Shown here: positions 27,975 to 38,419 of the stretch, in pieces | Layout of the letters: the number at the start of each line of letters is the position of its first letter | How positions within the stretch are numbered: position 1 is the first letter of the stretch | Origin: Halioglobus sp. | GTDB lineage: Bacteria > Pseudomonadota > Gammaproteobacteria > Pseudomonadales > Halieaceae | Reading direction: 5' to 3' | Assembly (NCBI GenBank): GCA_028825045.1 | Contig: JAPKAY010000007.1 | Span: 41,195-105,194, forward strand | Length of the DNA stretch: 64,000 nt | Program-made: the position numbers and the translations under genes | The notes under the pieces: generated by a model | Databases searched by the model: none | The model's input: the letters and a program-made list of their open reading frames with translations, nothing else | What the model was told of the DNA's origin: nothing

Positions 27975-29342
27975 CTATTCTATAATTCCCATCACAAAAA
28001 TCACCGCCACTGCCGGCGGCACTACAAAGCGAATCAAAAAGCGCCAGATTTCGTGGGCGCCCGAAGAGGCGGTATTTAGCTCATCCGCTGTCGCCTCTTT
28101 GGTCATGGCCCAACCAGCGAAAACGGCAATCAGCAAACCTCCCAAAGGCAGCAGTATCTGATTAGAAAACACGTCCATAATGTCGTTGAAGTTTTTACCC
28201 CACAGTGCCCAATCGCTCATAACGTTATATGACAGTATCGAAAGAACACTGAGAACCGCTATAGAGCCGACCACCAGCAAGGCGCTTTGGTGTCTGGGAA
28301 TAGAAAATCGCTCTTCTACCCAGGAGTTTACCGCCTCTACCAATCCGACCATGGACGTAATACCTGCCACGGACAACATCAGAAAAAACAGGATGCTGAA
28401 TGCATGACCACCGGGCATCTGCGCAAACCCAACCGGCAGTGTCTGGAAAATCAGGCCGGCACCCGCTGCCGGGTCCAGTCCGTTTTGAAACACCACCGGG
28501 AAGACGACAAGCCCGGCTAACAGAGCCACACCTGTATCCACCGTCACGATGAGTAACACCGAACGTGTTAGCGGTATCGACTTTGGCATATAGGCGCCGT
28601 ACACCATCATCCCCGCCATAGCCACGCCTAGAGAAAAGAACGCCTGTCCGATGGCCGCGAGCACAGTGGAAAATCCAATTTTGCTGAAGTCCGGCGTGAA
28701 TAACCAGGTGATTGCCTGTGAGAAGCCGTTCGCTTGCGCACCTAAGGACGGCATAAAATAATTGTAGACGGCCAGCACCGCCAGCAACAGGAACATGAGT
28801 GGCATCAGAATAATGACGGCTCGCTCTATACCGTCCTTCACGCCCGCGTAAATAATCATGCCGGTGATGGCCAAGCCCACCAGGGTCCAGGCCAGCATCC
28901 CCACGCTATTATCCAGCACCGCTGCAAACTCTGCGTCCGCGACAGCGCCGTCAAAACCCAGGAAGCCGGTATTGATGGCCTTGAACAAATACCACAGCAC
29001 CCAGCCCACGACGACGGCATAGACAATTTCGATGGTAAACGCTGCCAGCAGGCCCATACCACCCACCCACTGCCAATGTCTGGAACTACCATTTTCCGCT
29101 GCAACCCTGGCTACAGCCGTCGTCGGACTACCCTGCCCGCGACGACCGATCAACATTTCTGCGATTAGAATAGGCGCACCAATACCAAAGGCGCAGGCCA
29201 GGTAGACTAAAACAAAAGCGGCACCGCCATTTTCACCTGTGATATAAGGAAACCGCCAGATATTGCCAAGCCCGACGGCAAAACCCACAGACGCCATAAG
29301 AAATACAAACCTAGAAGACCAGTGCGCACTGCCCGCTGCCAT
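27975..29342 (-). CDS. neurotransmitter:sodium symporter (NSS) family transporter
   Basis: 455 aa, about 11-12 TM; AVGLGNIWRFPYITGENGGAAFVLVYL. Confidence 0.93.
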   Translation of the reverse strand: MAAGSAHWSSRFVFLMASVGFAVGLGNIWRFPYITGENGGAAFVLVYLACAFGIGAPILIAEMLIGRRGQGSPTTAVARVAAENGSSRHWQWVGGMGLLAAFTIEIVYAVVVGWVLWYLFKAINTGFLGFDGAVADAEFAAVLDNSVGMLAWTLVGLAITGMIIYAGVKDGIERAVIILMPLMFLLLAVLAVYNYFMPSLGAQANGFSQAITWLFTPDFSKIGFSTVLAAIGQAFFSLGVAMAGMMVYGAYMPKSIPLTRSVLLIVTVDTGVALLAGLVVFPVVFQNGLDPAAGAGLIFQTLPVGFAQMPGGHAFSILFFLMLSVAGITSMVGLVEAVNSWVEERFSIPRHQSALLVVGSIAVLSVLSILSYNVMSDWALWGKNFNDIMDVFSNQILLPLGGLLIAVFAGWAMTKEATADELNTASSGAHEIWRFLIRFVVPPAVAVIFVMGIIE

Positions 29343-29399
29343 GTGACTCTACCTGTGCTTTTGTTATTGTCTGCAGTCTACACAAAATGCAGTTGCGAT

Positions 29400-31187
29400 T
29401 CAGGCTACCACCGGGCGAGTGGCCTGTAACAGCCAATCCTTATCCGTTCCTTCCAGTAGCGGGGAAATGCTGTCGAAAACGAACTGATGATAGTCATTCA
29501 GCCAGTCCACCTCCTGCTCTTCCATCAACGTTACATCGAGTAAACGCTTGTCGAAAGGCACCAGTGTGAGTGTCTCGAATTCCAGCATAGGTGTTTCACC
29601 GGCGGTATTTTTTGACTCGCGCACAGCCACCAGGTTTTCGCAGCGCATGCCAAAACAACCGTCACGGTAATAACCCGGTTCGTTACTCACAATCATACCC
29701 GGCAGTAGCGCTACGCCATTGTGGATTTTAGAAATGCGCTGGGGGCCCTCGTGCACATTCAAAAATACGCCAACGCCATGCCCTGTGCCGTGGTCATAAT
29801 CAAAACCCTCCCCCCACAAAAACTGTCGGGCGAGGGCATCCAATTGCGACCCGGTGGTGCCCCTGGGAAAGCGTATTCGAGCAAGCGCGATATGACCCTT
29901 TAGAACAAGGGTAAACAGACGCCGGACCTCTGGCCCGGGGTCGCCAATAGCGATCGTGCGCGTGATATCGGTAGTGCCATCAGTGTATTGGGCACCACTG
30001 TCGAGCAGGTAAGCACTGTTTTTTTCCAGTCGCGCCGGCACGGCATTTAAATGGTTGTAGTGACACATCGCCGCGTTGGCACCTGCAGCGGAGATAGTGT
30101 CAAATGAACAGGCATGAAAGTGTTCACCCTGCGCGCGAAAACTCAATAATTTGTCGGACAGTGTAGCTTCATCGTGCAGGTGTCCCGCGGCAACCTCGAT
30201 ATCCAGCCACGCTAGAAATCGTGATTCCGCTGCGGCATCGCGGCGGTGCGCATTACGGGTACCCGCCAACTCGACCGCATTCTTACAGGCTTTTGGCAGT
30301 GCGACAGGATCTTCTCCGGCTATCAGAGTGGCGCCTGCGCGTTGCAGCGCCAACAGCATCCAAGCACTGACATTGTTTTCATCGGCCAATATCTTGCGAT
30401 GGGAACAGGCTGCCAACGCATCGCCCAACTCGGAGTCAGGCAGCACTTTTACACCCTCCCCCACATGGGCATGAAACCCTTCGGGTAGGCGCCGTGAATC
30501 CACGAATACTGTCAGGTCGGCGGATGACTGCAGCAACGCATAGCTTTGCACCACCGGAAGTTGCGGCATATCGGTACCGCGAATATTCAACAACCAGCTA
30601 TTCGAGTCCGGTGCAAAAATAAGCGCGGCATCTGCACCGCGAGCAACTAATTGGCGCGCTATGCGTTGACGTTTGTTAGCGCTGGATTCACCGGTAAATA
30701 CCTCTGCCAATAACAGAGCCCGATTGCACACTTCCTGGGGCCTATCACGCCAACAGCGGTCAATCAGGTTGTTCGTATCGGGCAGTAACTCAATCCCGGC
30801 AGATGCCAGTATGGATTCTGTGTCACGGTACCAGGCCATGCTATGCAGGCGCGGGTCGCAGGCCACCCTGGCCCCTGTAGGAAGCGTAGCCGCCAACCAC
30901 TGAGCCTGGGGATCATCCATCAGGTGATAATATTCAAAGGTGTCAGCCGACACCTGCATCCGCACCTGCACGGTGTAACGGCCATCGACGAACACCGCCG
31001 CTCTCTCTCGCAGCACGATTGCCATTCCGGCGGACCCGGTAAAACCAGACAGCCAGCGCAAGCGCTCCTTGTGGAGTGGAATGTACTCGCCCAGATATTC
31101 ATCCGCCCTGGGAACAATCAAGGCGTCATAGTTCGCCTCCGCCATAAGCACACGTACCGCCTCAAGACGCTCTAACGCAGTAGTCAT
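29400..31187 (-). CDS. M24B-family Xaa-Pro aminopeptidase
   Basis: 595 aa; metal-ligand motifs LLDSGAQYTDGTTDITRT and GTGHGVGVFLNVHEGPQRI, SNEPGYY. Confidence 0.93.
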   Translation of the reverse strand: MTTALERLEAVRVLMAEANYDALIVPRADEYLGEYIPLHKERLRWLSGFTGSAGMAIVLRERAAVFVDGRYTVQVRMQVSADTFEYYHLMDDPQAQWLAATLPTGARVACDPRLHSMAWYRDTESILASAGIELLPDTNNLIDRCWRDRPQEVCNRALLLAEVFTGESSANKRQRIARQLVARGADAALIFAPDSNSWLLNIRGTDMPQLPVVQSYALLQSSADLTVFVDSRRLPEGFHAHVGEGVKVLPDSELGDALAACSHRKILADENNVSAWMLLALQRAGATLIAGEDPVALPKACKNAVELAGTRNAHRRDAAAESRFLAWLDIEVAAGHLHDEATLSDKLLSFRAQGEHFHACSFDTISAAGANAAMCHYNHLNAVPARLEKNSAYLLDSGAQYTDGTTDITRTIAIGDPGPEVRRLFTLVLKGHIALARIRFPRGTTGSQLDALARQFLWGEGFDYDHGTGHGVGVFLNVHEGPQRISKIHNGVALLPGMIVSNEPGYYRDGCFGMRCENLVAVRESKNTAGETPMLEFETLTLVPFDKRLLDVTLMEEQEVDWLNDYHQFVFDSISPLLEGTDKDWLLQATRPVVA

Positions 31188-31271
31188 GGGCTATTCTGGA
31201 TATTCAAATACTGACTCCAACCGACGCAAACGCACTGGGCGGTAACTAAACGACCCGCTATGAGCTGGCCT

Positions 31272-31460
31272 CTACTCCTGGTACAAATCGAAATCTGCCT
31301 TGGATATGCCACAATCCGGACACTCCCAGTCCTCGGGTATCTTCTCCCAGCGTGTTCCCGGCGGAAAACCATCATCCGGCAAGCCTTCAGCCTCATCATA
31401 GATGAAGCCACAAATCACACACTCGTATTTTTTGAAATCGGAATCGCTCATGTCTACCAA
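31272..31460 (-). CDS. rubredoxin
   Basis: 62 aa; [46 protein letters not shown], two CxxC motifs. Confidence 0.95.
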   Translation of the reverse strand: MVDMSDSDFKKYECVICGFIYDEAEGLPDDGFPPGTRWEKIPEDWECPDCGISKADFDLYQE

Positions 31461-31547
31461 ACTCTCACTTTGTGTTTAACGGAAGCTAGGGATTATACGT
31501 TACTCTATTAGCGGAATGCGCTATCCCAGTCAGCACACCTAGACCAC

Positions 31548-32297
31548 CTAAAAATCTCCGCCCAGTGCAATACGGAAGTCGTCCCCTTCCGGAGCCGCTA
31601 TCAGAGAGAGCATACCGCGCAATTGATTATCGAGGATATCGTCACTGCCCAGCAAAATATCAAGCTGGTAATGCCGCACCTGCAATTCTATCTCACCATT
31701 CGCCTGCAGTGGCCCGGATAAAGTAACCACCTCAGCAAATAAGGCCTCCTGGGGAGCCTGCTTAAACTCCAAGGCATAGCTGCCAAGGTGCACCAATCCC
31801 TGGGGCGACTGCCAGGCAGCATTTTGCCATACCAGGCGGCCATCTCCACTGTAAGGTAAGCCGTTGCGTAATTGCAGTTGCGCTATCTGCAGGGAGAACA
31901 TACCGTCTATCGAGACGGGTGCGAAATGGCGCAATAGCTCTGCAGCTACCTGCCCCTCCAGATTGATCACGTCAATATCTTGCTGCCCGCGCAAAACCAA
32001 CTCCCCCTCAATAAGCTGCCCCCCCCAGGCAGCGCGTAAGGACAACCTCGGCGCCAGTGCCAATAGGGATAACGGATCAAGCGACCATTGCACTGACCCC
32101 AGGTGAAAATAGCCGGCTGGCAGTTGCAGCAGAACTCGACTGGCACTGCCCTGCCACAGTGTTCCAGCAAAACCCTGCATGATTAATTGCTTACCGGGGA
32201 GTACTACAGCCAATAGTCGAGCGGGGGTGGAGACGACAAGCGAGACAACGAGCAGCAGGGCCAGGACGAGTGCCCAAGCGAGGCGGGATATTTTCAC
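31548..32297 (-). CDS. gspN: type II secretion system protein N
   Basis: 249 aa; position at the end of the gsp cluster and GspN-like pattern (LPGKQLIMQGFAGTLWQGSASRVLL). Confidence 0.85.
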   Translation of the reverse strand: MKISRLAWALVLALLLVVSLVVSTPARLLAVVLPGKQLIMQGFAGTLWQGSASRVLLQLPAGYFHLGSVQWSLDPLSLLALAPRLSLRAAWGGQLIEGELVLRGQQDIDVINLEGQVAAELLRHFAPVSIDGMFSLQIAQLQLRNGLPYSGDGRLVWQNAAWQSPQGLVHLGSYALEFKQAPQEALFAEVVTLSGPLQANGEIELQVRHYQLDILLGSDDILDNQLRGMLSLIAAPEGDDFRIALGGDF

Positions 32298-32298
32298 G

Positions 32299-32772
32299 TT
32301 ATCCGGCCTGCGCGATACGCACTGTGATGTTGACGCGACCCACGGTACCGGTCTGCGTCACGGAGAGCTCGCGCAACAGTAATCCCTCCTGATATTCCAT
32401 TTCGTGCAACCAACGCAGTGCGTCATCAAAAGACGCACCTTCCAAGCGCACCTGAATCTCTCCACGACTATTGGGCTGCAGTCGACTGACGGGTAGTTGT
32501 AATCGGCCGGTGGATGCATTGATCACATTCATCAAATTGCGCTTAGCTCCCGCCTGCCCATCACCGCTGCGCAGTTGCAATAGCTCTGACACCATGGCAT
32601 CAACACGCACCAGTGACTCCGCGACGGCGACATTTTGCACCACAAGGTCCTCGCGACTGTCGTCCAGAGGAGACCAAACGAACATATACACAAGATACAA
32701 GAGCAGTGCCGAACTGAGCACAATCAAACTCACCTGTTCGCGCTGATTTAGCTGGGAAAACCACTCTTTCAT
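32299..32772 (-). CDS. gspM: type II secretion system protein M
   Basis: 157 aa; WFSQLNQREQVSLIVLSSALLLYLVYMFVWSPL; position in cluster. Confidence 0.9.
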   Translation of the reverse strand: MKEWFSQLNQREQVSLIVLSSALLLYLVYMFVWSPLDDSREDLVVQNVAVAESLVRVDAMVSELLQLRSGDGQAGAKRNLMNVINASTGRLQLPVSRLQPNSRGEIQVRLEGASFDDALRWLHEMEYQEGLLLRELSVTQTGTVGRVNITVRIAQAG

Positions 32773-34016
32773 GAGCGTTCTCCCACTCGCAGACGCGCGC
32801 TAACGCGGTCTCCCTGGGTGCTGCTGCTTTCCATGATCGCTTCCAGACCCGCCTCATTCATTCGACTACGCAATTTTTCGACGCCTTCAAAATCTGCAGC
32901 AACAATATTCAGCCGCATTTCGTCGCCCTTATCGTTGTAATTTATGCTCGCGATTGTCGTTCCCGGCATACCTGCGATAGCGCTGCCTACGCGATCCATC
33001 AAACCGACAAAACCACTGCTCTGGCCATTACCACGCAGGGCGTCCAGCTGGCGGCGCAGCTGTTTTTCTGCATCAACGACTGCGCCCTTGGGGAACGCCT
33101 GACGGTAACTGTCCTGCACAGCTGCGCGCAGCGCAAGATTCTGGGCCGACAGGCTACGGTAGTCGGCAAAAGAAGCAGCCAGCTGTAGAATGAAGACTAC
33201 AGCAAATACCGCAGCCACTGCTCGCCACTGGCGCCACCATCTGCCCAGTGGCAAACGGGCTGCGAATTCTCCCTGCAGCAGGTTCAAATTTACTTCTGAA
33301 CTCTCGCTGAGGAGCATTGCTGCGTAAAGGTTTCCACTACGCCACTGCACCAAATCGCGCATTTCATCAGGCACCAATTGCGTATCTGCGGCCTGGTCGC
33401 TTCCGTAAATGACCACAGATTCCGGCGCAGTTGCCGCTCGCAGAACACTCTGCAACATGACGTCTACAAGCTCGCATTCGACAGTGAACCCATCGCATTC
33501 ACCGACACGCACAATAACGCTTTTACCCTCGACAACCAGGCACCACTCACCACTTTTCCAAGGTAGCAGCAGAGGCTCTGGCAACCATTTCTGAATCCCC
33601 GGAAATTCGCTCAATTCTCCGAGCCACTGGTCCATTTTTTCGCGCGCTACAATGGCTACAGCAAAATTTTCTTTATCCAGAGAACAATAAGCAAAATGTA
33701 GATCATCCACATCCGCTACAACCTGTTCCTCCAGCGTAAACGGCAGCGACTTACTGATATGCTTTTTCTCTGCCGCAGTAACCGGAAGAACCAACAGACG
33801 CACGTCGGCTCCCGCTGTGGCAAAACATACGTTTACCCTTCGCTGCGCCAACATCGCGCGCAGCTTCTCTTGATCGATATCATTGTTTAAAGCACGTGGC
33901 TCTGTATCGGCACCCGGCGGATACCAAACCAATTGACCTTCGAGCAAACGTATTACAGCGGTGTTACCCAAAACGACTTCTTCCCATTGTATTAACTCGG
34001 TCCATCGAATTGCCAT
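32769..34016 (-). CDS. gspL: type II secretion system protein L
   Basis: 415 aa; actin-like cytoplasmic domain plus TM and ferredoxin-like C-terminus; 4-bp overlap with gspM. Confidence 0.9.
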   Translation of the reverse strand: MAIRWTELIQWEEVVLGNTAVIRLLEGQLVWYPPGADTEPRALNNDIDQEKLRAMLAQRRVNVCFATAGADVRLLVLPVTAAEKKHISKSLPFTLEEQVVADVDDLHFAYCSLDKENFAVAIVAREKMDQWLGELSEFPGIQKWLPEPLLLPWKSGEWCLVVEGKSVIVRVGECDGFTVECELVDVMLQSVLRAATAPESVVIYGSDQAADTQLVPDEMRDLVQWRSGNLYAAMLLSESSEVNLNLLQGEFAARLPLGRWWRQWRAVAAVFAVVFILQLAASFADYRSLSAQNLALRAAVQDSYRQAFPKGAVVDAEKQLRRQLDALRGNGQSSGFVGLMDRVGSAIAGMPGTTIASINYNDKGDEMRLNIVAADFEGVEKLRSRMNEAGLEAIMESSSTQGDRVSARLRVGERS

Positions 34017-35056
34017 AGCCCGAACTCATCTATAGGCCCCCTGGCGATAGCCTTGATGGTGCGGTTCTGTCGATGCAGCACACTGTACAAGCGCATCTCC
34101 CTGCCGGCAACCTCCACCTGCGCTTCCAGAAGGAAGTAGTCCGACTCCACACCCAGACGTTTCTTGATTTCCACCATCCTCTCCTGCTTGCCAGCGAAAA
34201 CCGGGCTGGCAAGAAACTCATTCTTGTCCTGGAAGAGTGCCTCCCCTAAGGACTCTCCGTCCGCCTCGCTCAGTGGCGTCAAATCTCCATCTGCGTTGAT
34301 GCTCCGCAGTAGCGTGGGCTCTGCGGTGTGTATATTCAATGTCGTTGCCGCGTCGGGAAGCACTGTCACCCACGGCAATAGTGCCTGGTAAATTTCCGGC
34401 GTCACATTAGCCACTGCGCGCAATTCACTCACGCTGGTCATACTGCGATTCGCCGCGCGGTAAGCCGGTGTCAGCCCGTAATAGAAATTTTCCTCAGCAC
34501 CGTCTTGTAAGGGCTCTGAATCCGCGTCTAGCCAATCGCTGATGGACTCGGTGATCGCCTTTGCTTCCTGTTCGCTGACTGCTGCGTCACCCAGGGCCTG
34601 CAGTAATCGAATAAACTGTTCCTGTGCCGACGTGAAACGGCGCCCGATGGCGCGACCTTCTCCTTTGGGGACCCCACTTTCGACGAGGGCATTGAGATTA
34701 AAGCGCCCCTGAAGGTCTCTCAATTCACCCTTCATCCAGCCAATACCATCGAGCGCAAACGGTGGCGGTGGCCTGGCCCAATCTTCGCTCAGATCATCTC
34801 TTTCCTGGCCTTCGGCTTTGTCCTTGTCGTAGTCTCGTATCAGCGCCATGGCTGCCAGATCTTCCGCTCCGCGAAGATAGGCCTGGGCCTGTTCCGCGAG
34901 CAGAATATTCGCAGTACGTTCAAAAAATCGATTGAATTCACTCTTCATCGCCACTACCAAGGAGGCCGCCAACGCAAAAACCAACATCGCCACGATCAAT
35001 GCCGCGCCTCGCTGGCGGTGGCCGGTGTTGAGTGTGCTAGTGCGGCGGCAATGCAT
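33992..35056 (-). CDS. gspK: type II secretion minor pseudopilin K
   Basis: 354 aa; QRGAALIVAMLVFALAASLVVAM prepilin-like N-terminus, GRFNLNALV. Confidence 0.92.
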   Translation of the reverse strand: MHCRRTSTLNTGHRQRGAALIVAMLVFALAASLVVAMKSEFNRFFERTANILLAEQAQAYLRGAEDLAAMALIRDYDKDKAEGQERDDLSEDWARPPPPFALDGIGWMKGELRDLQGRFNLNALVESGVPKGEGRAIGRRFTSAQEQFIRLLQALGDAAVSEQEAKAITESISDWLDADSEPLQDGAEENFYYGLTPAYRAANRSMTSVSELRAVANVTPEIYQALLPWVTVLPDAATTLNIHTAEPTLLRSINADGDLTPLSEADGESLGEALFQDKNEFLASPVFAGKQERMVEIKKRLGVESDYFLLEAQVEVAGREMRLYSVLHRQNRTIKAIARGPIDEFGLWQFDGPS

Positions 35057-35705
35057 ACAAGCGTCTCATTTCACCCCAGTCTTCCAGCTGCAGGGTGATT
35101 TCCACAGCCACTGGTGGCGGCAGTTGCGCACCCGGCGTACTGGTATCAACCACCCAATTTTCGTCCCAGTCCGTGACATCTAGCGCACTACTGCCAGCCT
35201 GTATTTGCAACTGCTCTAAAACACCGAGAAAGGTTAGCTGGAACGCTTCCACCCCTTCCAATAATAACGCGCTTTGTGGCTCGGTGTCGGCTGCCCTGTC
35301 CAATACCGGATACGAGTCGCGCCACAAACCGTCATCTTCAAGCCGATAATTGATACGCTGCAAGTTACTGCGCGGATAGCCGCCGGGGTTGTGCCAACCT
35401 GTACGGGTAAAACTGAGCGTAAAGCGCGACAGTTCGCCACCAGTAAGAGCGGGCTCCGGCGCACCGAATTCATCGCGAATAGGCCGGTCCACAAACTGAC
35501 GGAGGTCTCGAGAGATGATCATCCAGGCGCGTTCCAGCTCATAAATTCTATCGGAGCTCTCCCGCGTGCGTTCCACCCCCGTCATTACCGTCGACAGGCT
35601 CGAATAAGCAATCATTGAGACGAAGGCCGTGATCGCCATGGCAATCAGCACTTCCATCAGGGTAAAGCCTGACTCCGATTTATGCGCCATCATTTGAAGG
35701 GTCAC
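35037..35705 (-). CDS. gspJ: type II secretion minor pseudopilin J
   Basis: 222 aa; SGFTLMEVLIAMAITAFVSMIAYSSL. Confidence 0.92.
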   Translation of the reverse strand: MTLQMMAHKSESGFTLMEVLIAMAITAFVSMIAYSSLSTVMTGVERTRESSDRIYELERAWMIISRDLRQFVDRPIRDEFGAPEPALTGGELSRFTLSFTRTGWHNPGGYPRSNLQRINYRLEDDGLWRDSYPVLDRAADTEPQSALLLEGVEAFQLTFLGVLEQLQIQAGSSALDVTDWDENWVVDTSTPGAQLPPPVAVEITLQLEDWGEMRRLYALPPH

Positions 35706-35713
35706 CAGAGCTC

Positions 35714-36130
35714 CTAAGGCTCGTCCGGCACTGCACTGGCATCAACCTGCAGATCGCCTGACATAAAAGCGTTCAGTGTATACAGCGGCTGCTCCTGCTG
35801 CCCCTCTTCCTGGGCCACCCTGATTTCCACGCGGTAAAACAAATCTGCCTCGGTTGTCTTGGTCTCCACCCACCAATACCAGTCCCGGTCGGCCATCTGC
35901 GCCATACCACTGTCTTTCCCAGCAGAGAGATTCCGCGTTGAGGCAATCACCAGGCGCATTTCTTGCAGCTTGTTCGCCGCCACCATGTGAGCCATGGATT
36001 TATCGCGCAGGTAGGCTGTATTGTCGGTCTGCTGATACAGGGCCATCAGTACGGCCGGCAGAGCAATAGCAACAACCGCCAGCGCAACCATGACCTCCAC
36101 CAATGTAAAGCCCCGGGCTCGCACTACCAA
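35714..36130 (-). CDS. gspI: type II secretion minor pseudopilin I
   Basis: 138 aa; RGFTLVEVMVALAVVAIALPAVLMALYQQTDNTAYLRDKSMAHMVAANKLQE. Confidence 0.93.
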   Translation of the reverse strand: MVVRARGFTLVEVMVALAVVAIALPAVLMALYQQTDNTAYLRDKSMAHMVAANKLQEMRLVIASTRNLSAGKDSGMAQMADRDWYWWVETKTTEADLFYRVEIRVAQEEGQQEQPLYTLNAFMSGDLQVDASAVPDEP

Positions 36131-36738
36131 TCCTCCTCAGCCTCGCCTCTGCGCAGCACCTCAAATCGACCCAACAAATCCCATTCGATGCGCCACAGCA
36201 AATCACCTGTCTCACGCTCGCGCACGTTGATGGCACCGACAGTCGCTTCGCCACTGGCATAAAAAACGACCTGGGGCTTGACTACTTCGACTGCGTCGCT
36301 GTCCTCATCAAGCGACAGCTCAACCAGCGGCGCATCTTCCAGCTCAAGCTCCAGTTCGATCTCCGGGGGGAGACTGCCTTTGTTAAATAGGTCCTTACCG
36401 CTGACAGGATCATCCCATCCGTCCAGTTGTCGCTGCAGCCAGCTGTAGGAGTAAGTGGGCACGCGCGCCTCTGAATCTTCTTCCAGCAGTAGCCCGTAAT
36501 CCACACCCGTCATCTGTGCCTCATCCAGTGCATAACTGGCAACCTCGGCCAAATTGCGCACCGTGGCCTCAAGCCGAATCTCCTCCCCGCCAGAGCTGAC
36601 AGTGAAGCTGACCAGAGAGGTCACCAATACGATCACCATCAACGTGACCAGCAACTCCAGTAAACTGAATCCGCGCTGGCCCCGGCGCACCGCGGCGGAT
36701 GCCGGTGGCCCGGTCATTGCCACTGCGCGCTCGCTCAT
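36124..36738 (-). CDS. gspH: type II secretion minor pseudopilin H
   Basis: 204 aa; RGFSLLELLVTLMVIVLVTSLVSF. Confidence 0.9.
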   Translation of the reverse strand: MSERAVAMTGPPASAAVRRGQRGFSLLELLVTLMVIVLVTSLVSFTVSSGGEEIRLEATVRNLAEVASYALDEAQMTGVDYGLLLEEDSEARVPTYSYSWLQRQLDGWDDPVSGKDLFNKGSLPPEIELELELEDAPLVELSLDEDSDAVEVVKPQVVFYASGEATVGAINVRERETGDLLWRIEWDLLGRFEVLRRGEAEEDW

Positions 36739-36744
36739 GATGGT

Positions 36745-37179
36745 TTAGTTCTCTTCTTTCCAATTGCCGACATCGGCGCTTTGACCTTCACCACCGGACA
36801 GGCCATCGGCTCCCAGAGAGTAAAGATCTATCTCCCGGCGTTCGCCCGGGCTGAGGTAAAGGTAGGGCCGCCCCCATGGGTCCATCGGTAACTCCTCAAG
36901 ATAACCACCCTCTTTAAAATTGCGAGGCTCAGGGTCCAGAGTGCTGCGCTCAACTAAAGACTCAAGCCCCTGCTCGGTTGTCGGATAAACAAAGTTGTCC
37001 AACCGGTAGATTTTCAGTGCCGTCTCGATCGCCTTGAAATCCGCGTGTGCTTTTTGCACCCGGGCCTCATCAGCGCGATTGAGCACCGTTGGTGCAACCA
37101 CGCTAATTAGTAGCCCCATAATTACCAGCACGACCAGGATTTCCACCAGGGAGAATCCCGCATTTGATTTTAGTTTCAT
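36745..37179 (-). CDS. gspG: type II secretion major pseudopilin G
   Basis: 144 aa; AGFSLVEILVVLVIMGLLISVVAPTVL, PTTEQGLESLV, DPWGRPYLYLSPGE. Confidence 0.96.
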   Translation of the reverse strand: MKLKSNAGFSLVEILVVLVIMGLLISVVAPTVLNRADEARVQKAHADFKAIETALKIYRLDNFVYPTTEQGLESLVERSTLDPEPRNFKEGGYLEELPMDPWGRPYLYLSPGERREIDLYSLGADGLSGGEGQSADVGNWKEEN

Positions 37180-37182
37180 CGT

Positions 37183-38403
37183 CTAATTCACCATTGTATT
37201 AAGATCGAATATGGGCAGCAGGATGGCGAGGACTATGGTCAGAACCATGCCCCCCATAAACACCACCATCAGCGGTTCAAACAGACTCATCATAGAGCCC
37301 ATGGTCATTTCGAGCTCTCGCTCCTGATTGGTGGCGGACCGCTGCAGCATGGTTTCCAACTCACCACTGGCCTCGCCGCTCGCCACCATGTGCACCATCA
37401 TGGGCGGAAAGCGGCCACTTTCTTTCAATGCACGGTTTAGGCTACTACCTTCCTGAACTCGTTCCGCAACCGCTTCACTATCTTGTCTGAGTACCAGATT
37501 TGTTAACACCTTCCCGGCAATGCGAAGTGACTCCAGCAATGGTACTCCGCTCGCCATAAGAATACTTAGCGTGGAGGCAAACCGGGCGGTATCTGTCGCT
37601 ATCAGCACCCGTGAGATGCCCGGAATACGCAACAACGCGCGATGCCAGCGTTTTTTGCGCCGGGGGTTACGCAGCAGACGTCGGAAAATAATGCCCAGTG
37701 TGATAAGTCCCACCACCAGATACACGCCGTACAACTGGAAAAAATCACTGGTAGCAATCAGACCGCGCGTCAGTGCCGGTAACTCACGGCGGCTGTGAGC
37801 GAAGATACCCACCAATTCCGGCACCACAAAAATTAATAGCAGCAGTACCACGGCAAGTGCTACCCCGACTAAAATAAAAGGATAGATCATGGCCATTTTC
37901 AATTTCTGTCCAGTGTACTGTCGCTGCTCCGTGTAATCCGCCAACTGCTCCAGCACCGGGCCCAAATAACCGGCGTGCTCTCCGGCACTTACCATGGCGC
38001 GATACATTTCGTTAAACACCTGCGGAAACTCGGCCATGCCATACGCGAGCGTGTGGCCCTCTGCCACCCGTGAACGCACCTGCAACAACATACCTTTAAT
38101 ACGCGCACTACGACTTTGCTCGGCCGCTGCCTGTAAGGCCTCATCCAACGGCAGGTTGGAATCCACCAGGGTGGCCAATTGCCGTGTAATTAATGCCAGG
38201 TCACCGGTACTCACACGAGAAAACGTAAACGAAGGATTCCAATTGGATTTGCCAGCCTGCGGGTGATTGGCCTCTCCGACTTCTACCGGCTGCAGACTCT
38301 GCCCGCGCAGTTGTGCGCGTATCTGCCGCTCTGAGTCCCCCTCCAGCACACCTTTAACCAGTTTGCCGCTGGGATTCAGTGCCCGGTAGCGATACGCAGT
38401 CAC
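37183..38403 (-). CDS. gspF: type II secretion inner membrane protein F
   Basis: 406 aa; T2SSF-domain duplication, LALITRQLATLVDSNLPLDEALQAAAEQ. Confidence 0.96.
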   Translation of the reverse strand: MTAYRYRALNPSGKLVKGVLEGDSERQIRAQLRGQSLQPVEVGEANHPQAGKSNWNPSFTFSRVSTGDLALITRQLATLVDSNLPLDEALQAAAEQSRSARIKGMLLQVRSRVAEGHTLAYGMAEFPQVFNEMYRAMVSAGEHAGYLGPVLEQLADYTEQRQYTGQKLKMAMIYPFILVGVALAVVLLLLIFVVPELVGIFAHSRRELPALTRGLIATSDFFQLYGVYLVVGLITLGIIFRRLLRNPRRKKRWHRALLRIPGISRVLIATDTARFASTLSILMASGVPLLESLRIAGKVLTNLVLRQDSEAVAERVQEGSSLNRALKESGRFPPMMVHMVASGEASGELETMLQRSATNQERELEMTMGSMMSLFEPLMVVFMGGMVLTIVLAILLPIFDLNTMVN

Positions 38404-38419
38404 GAGTCAGACACCGGAA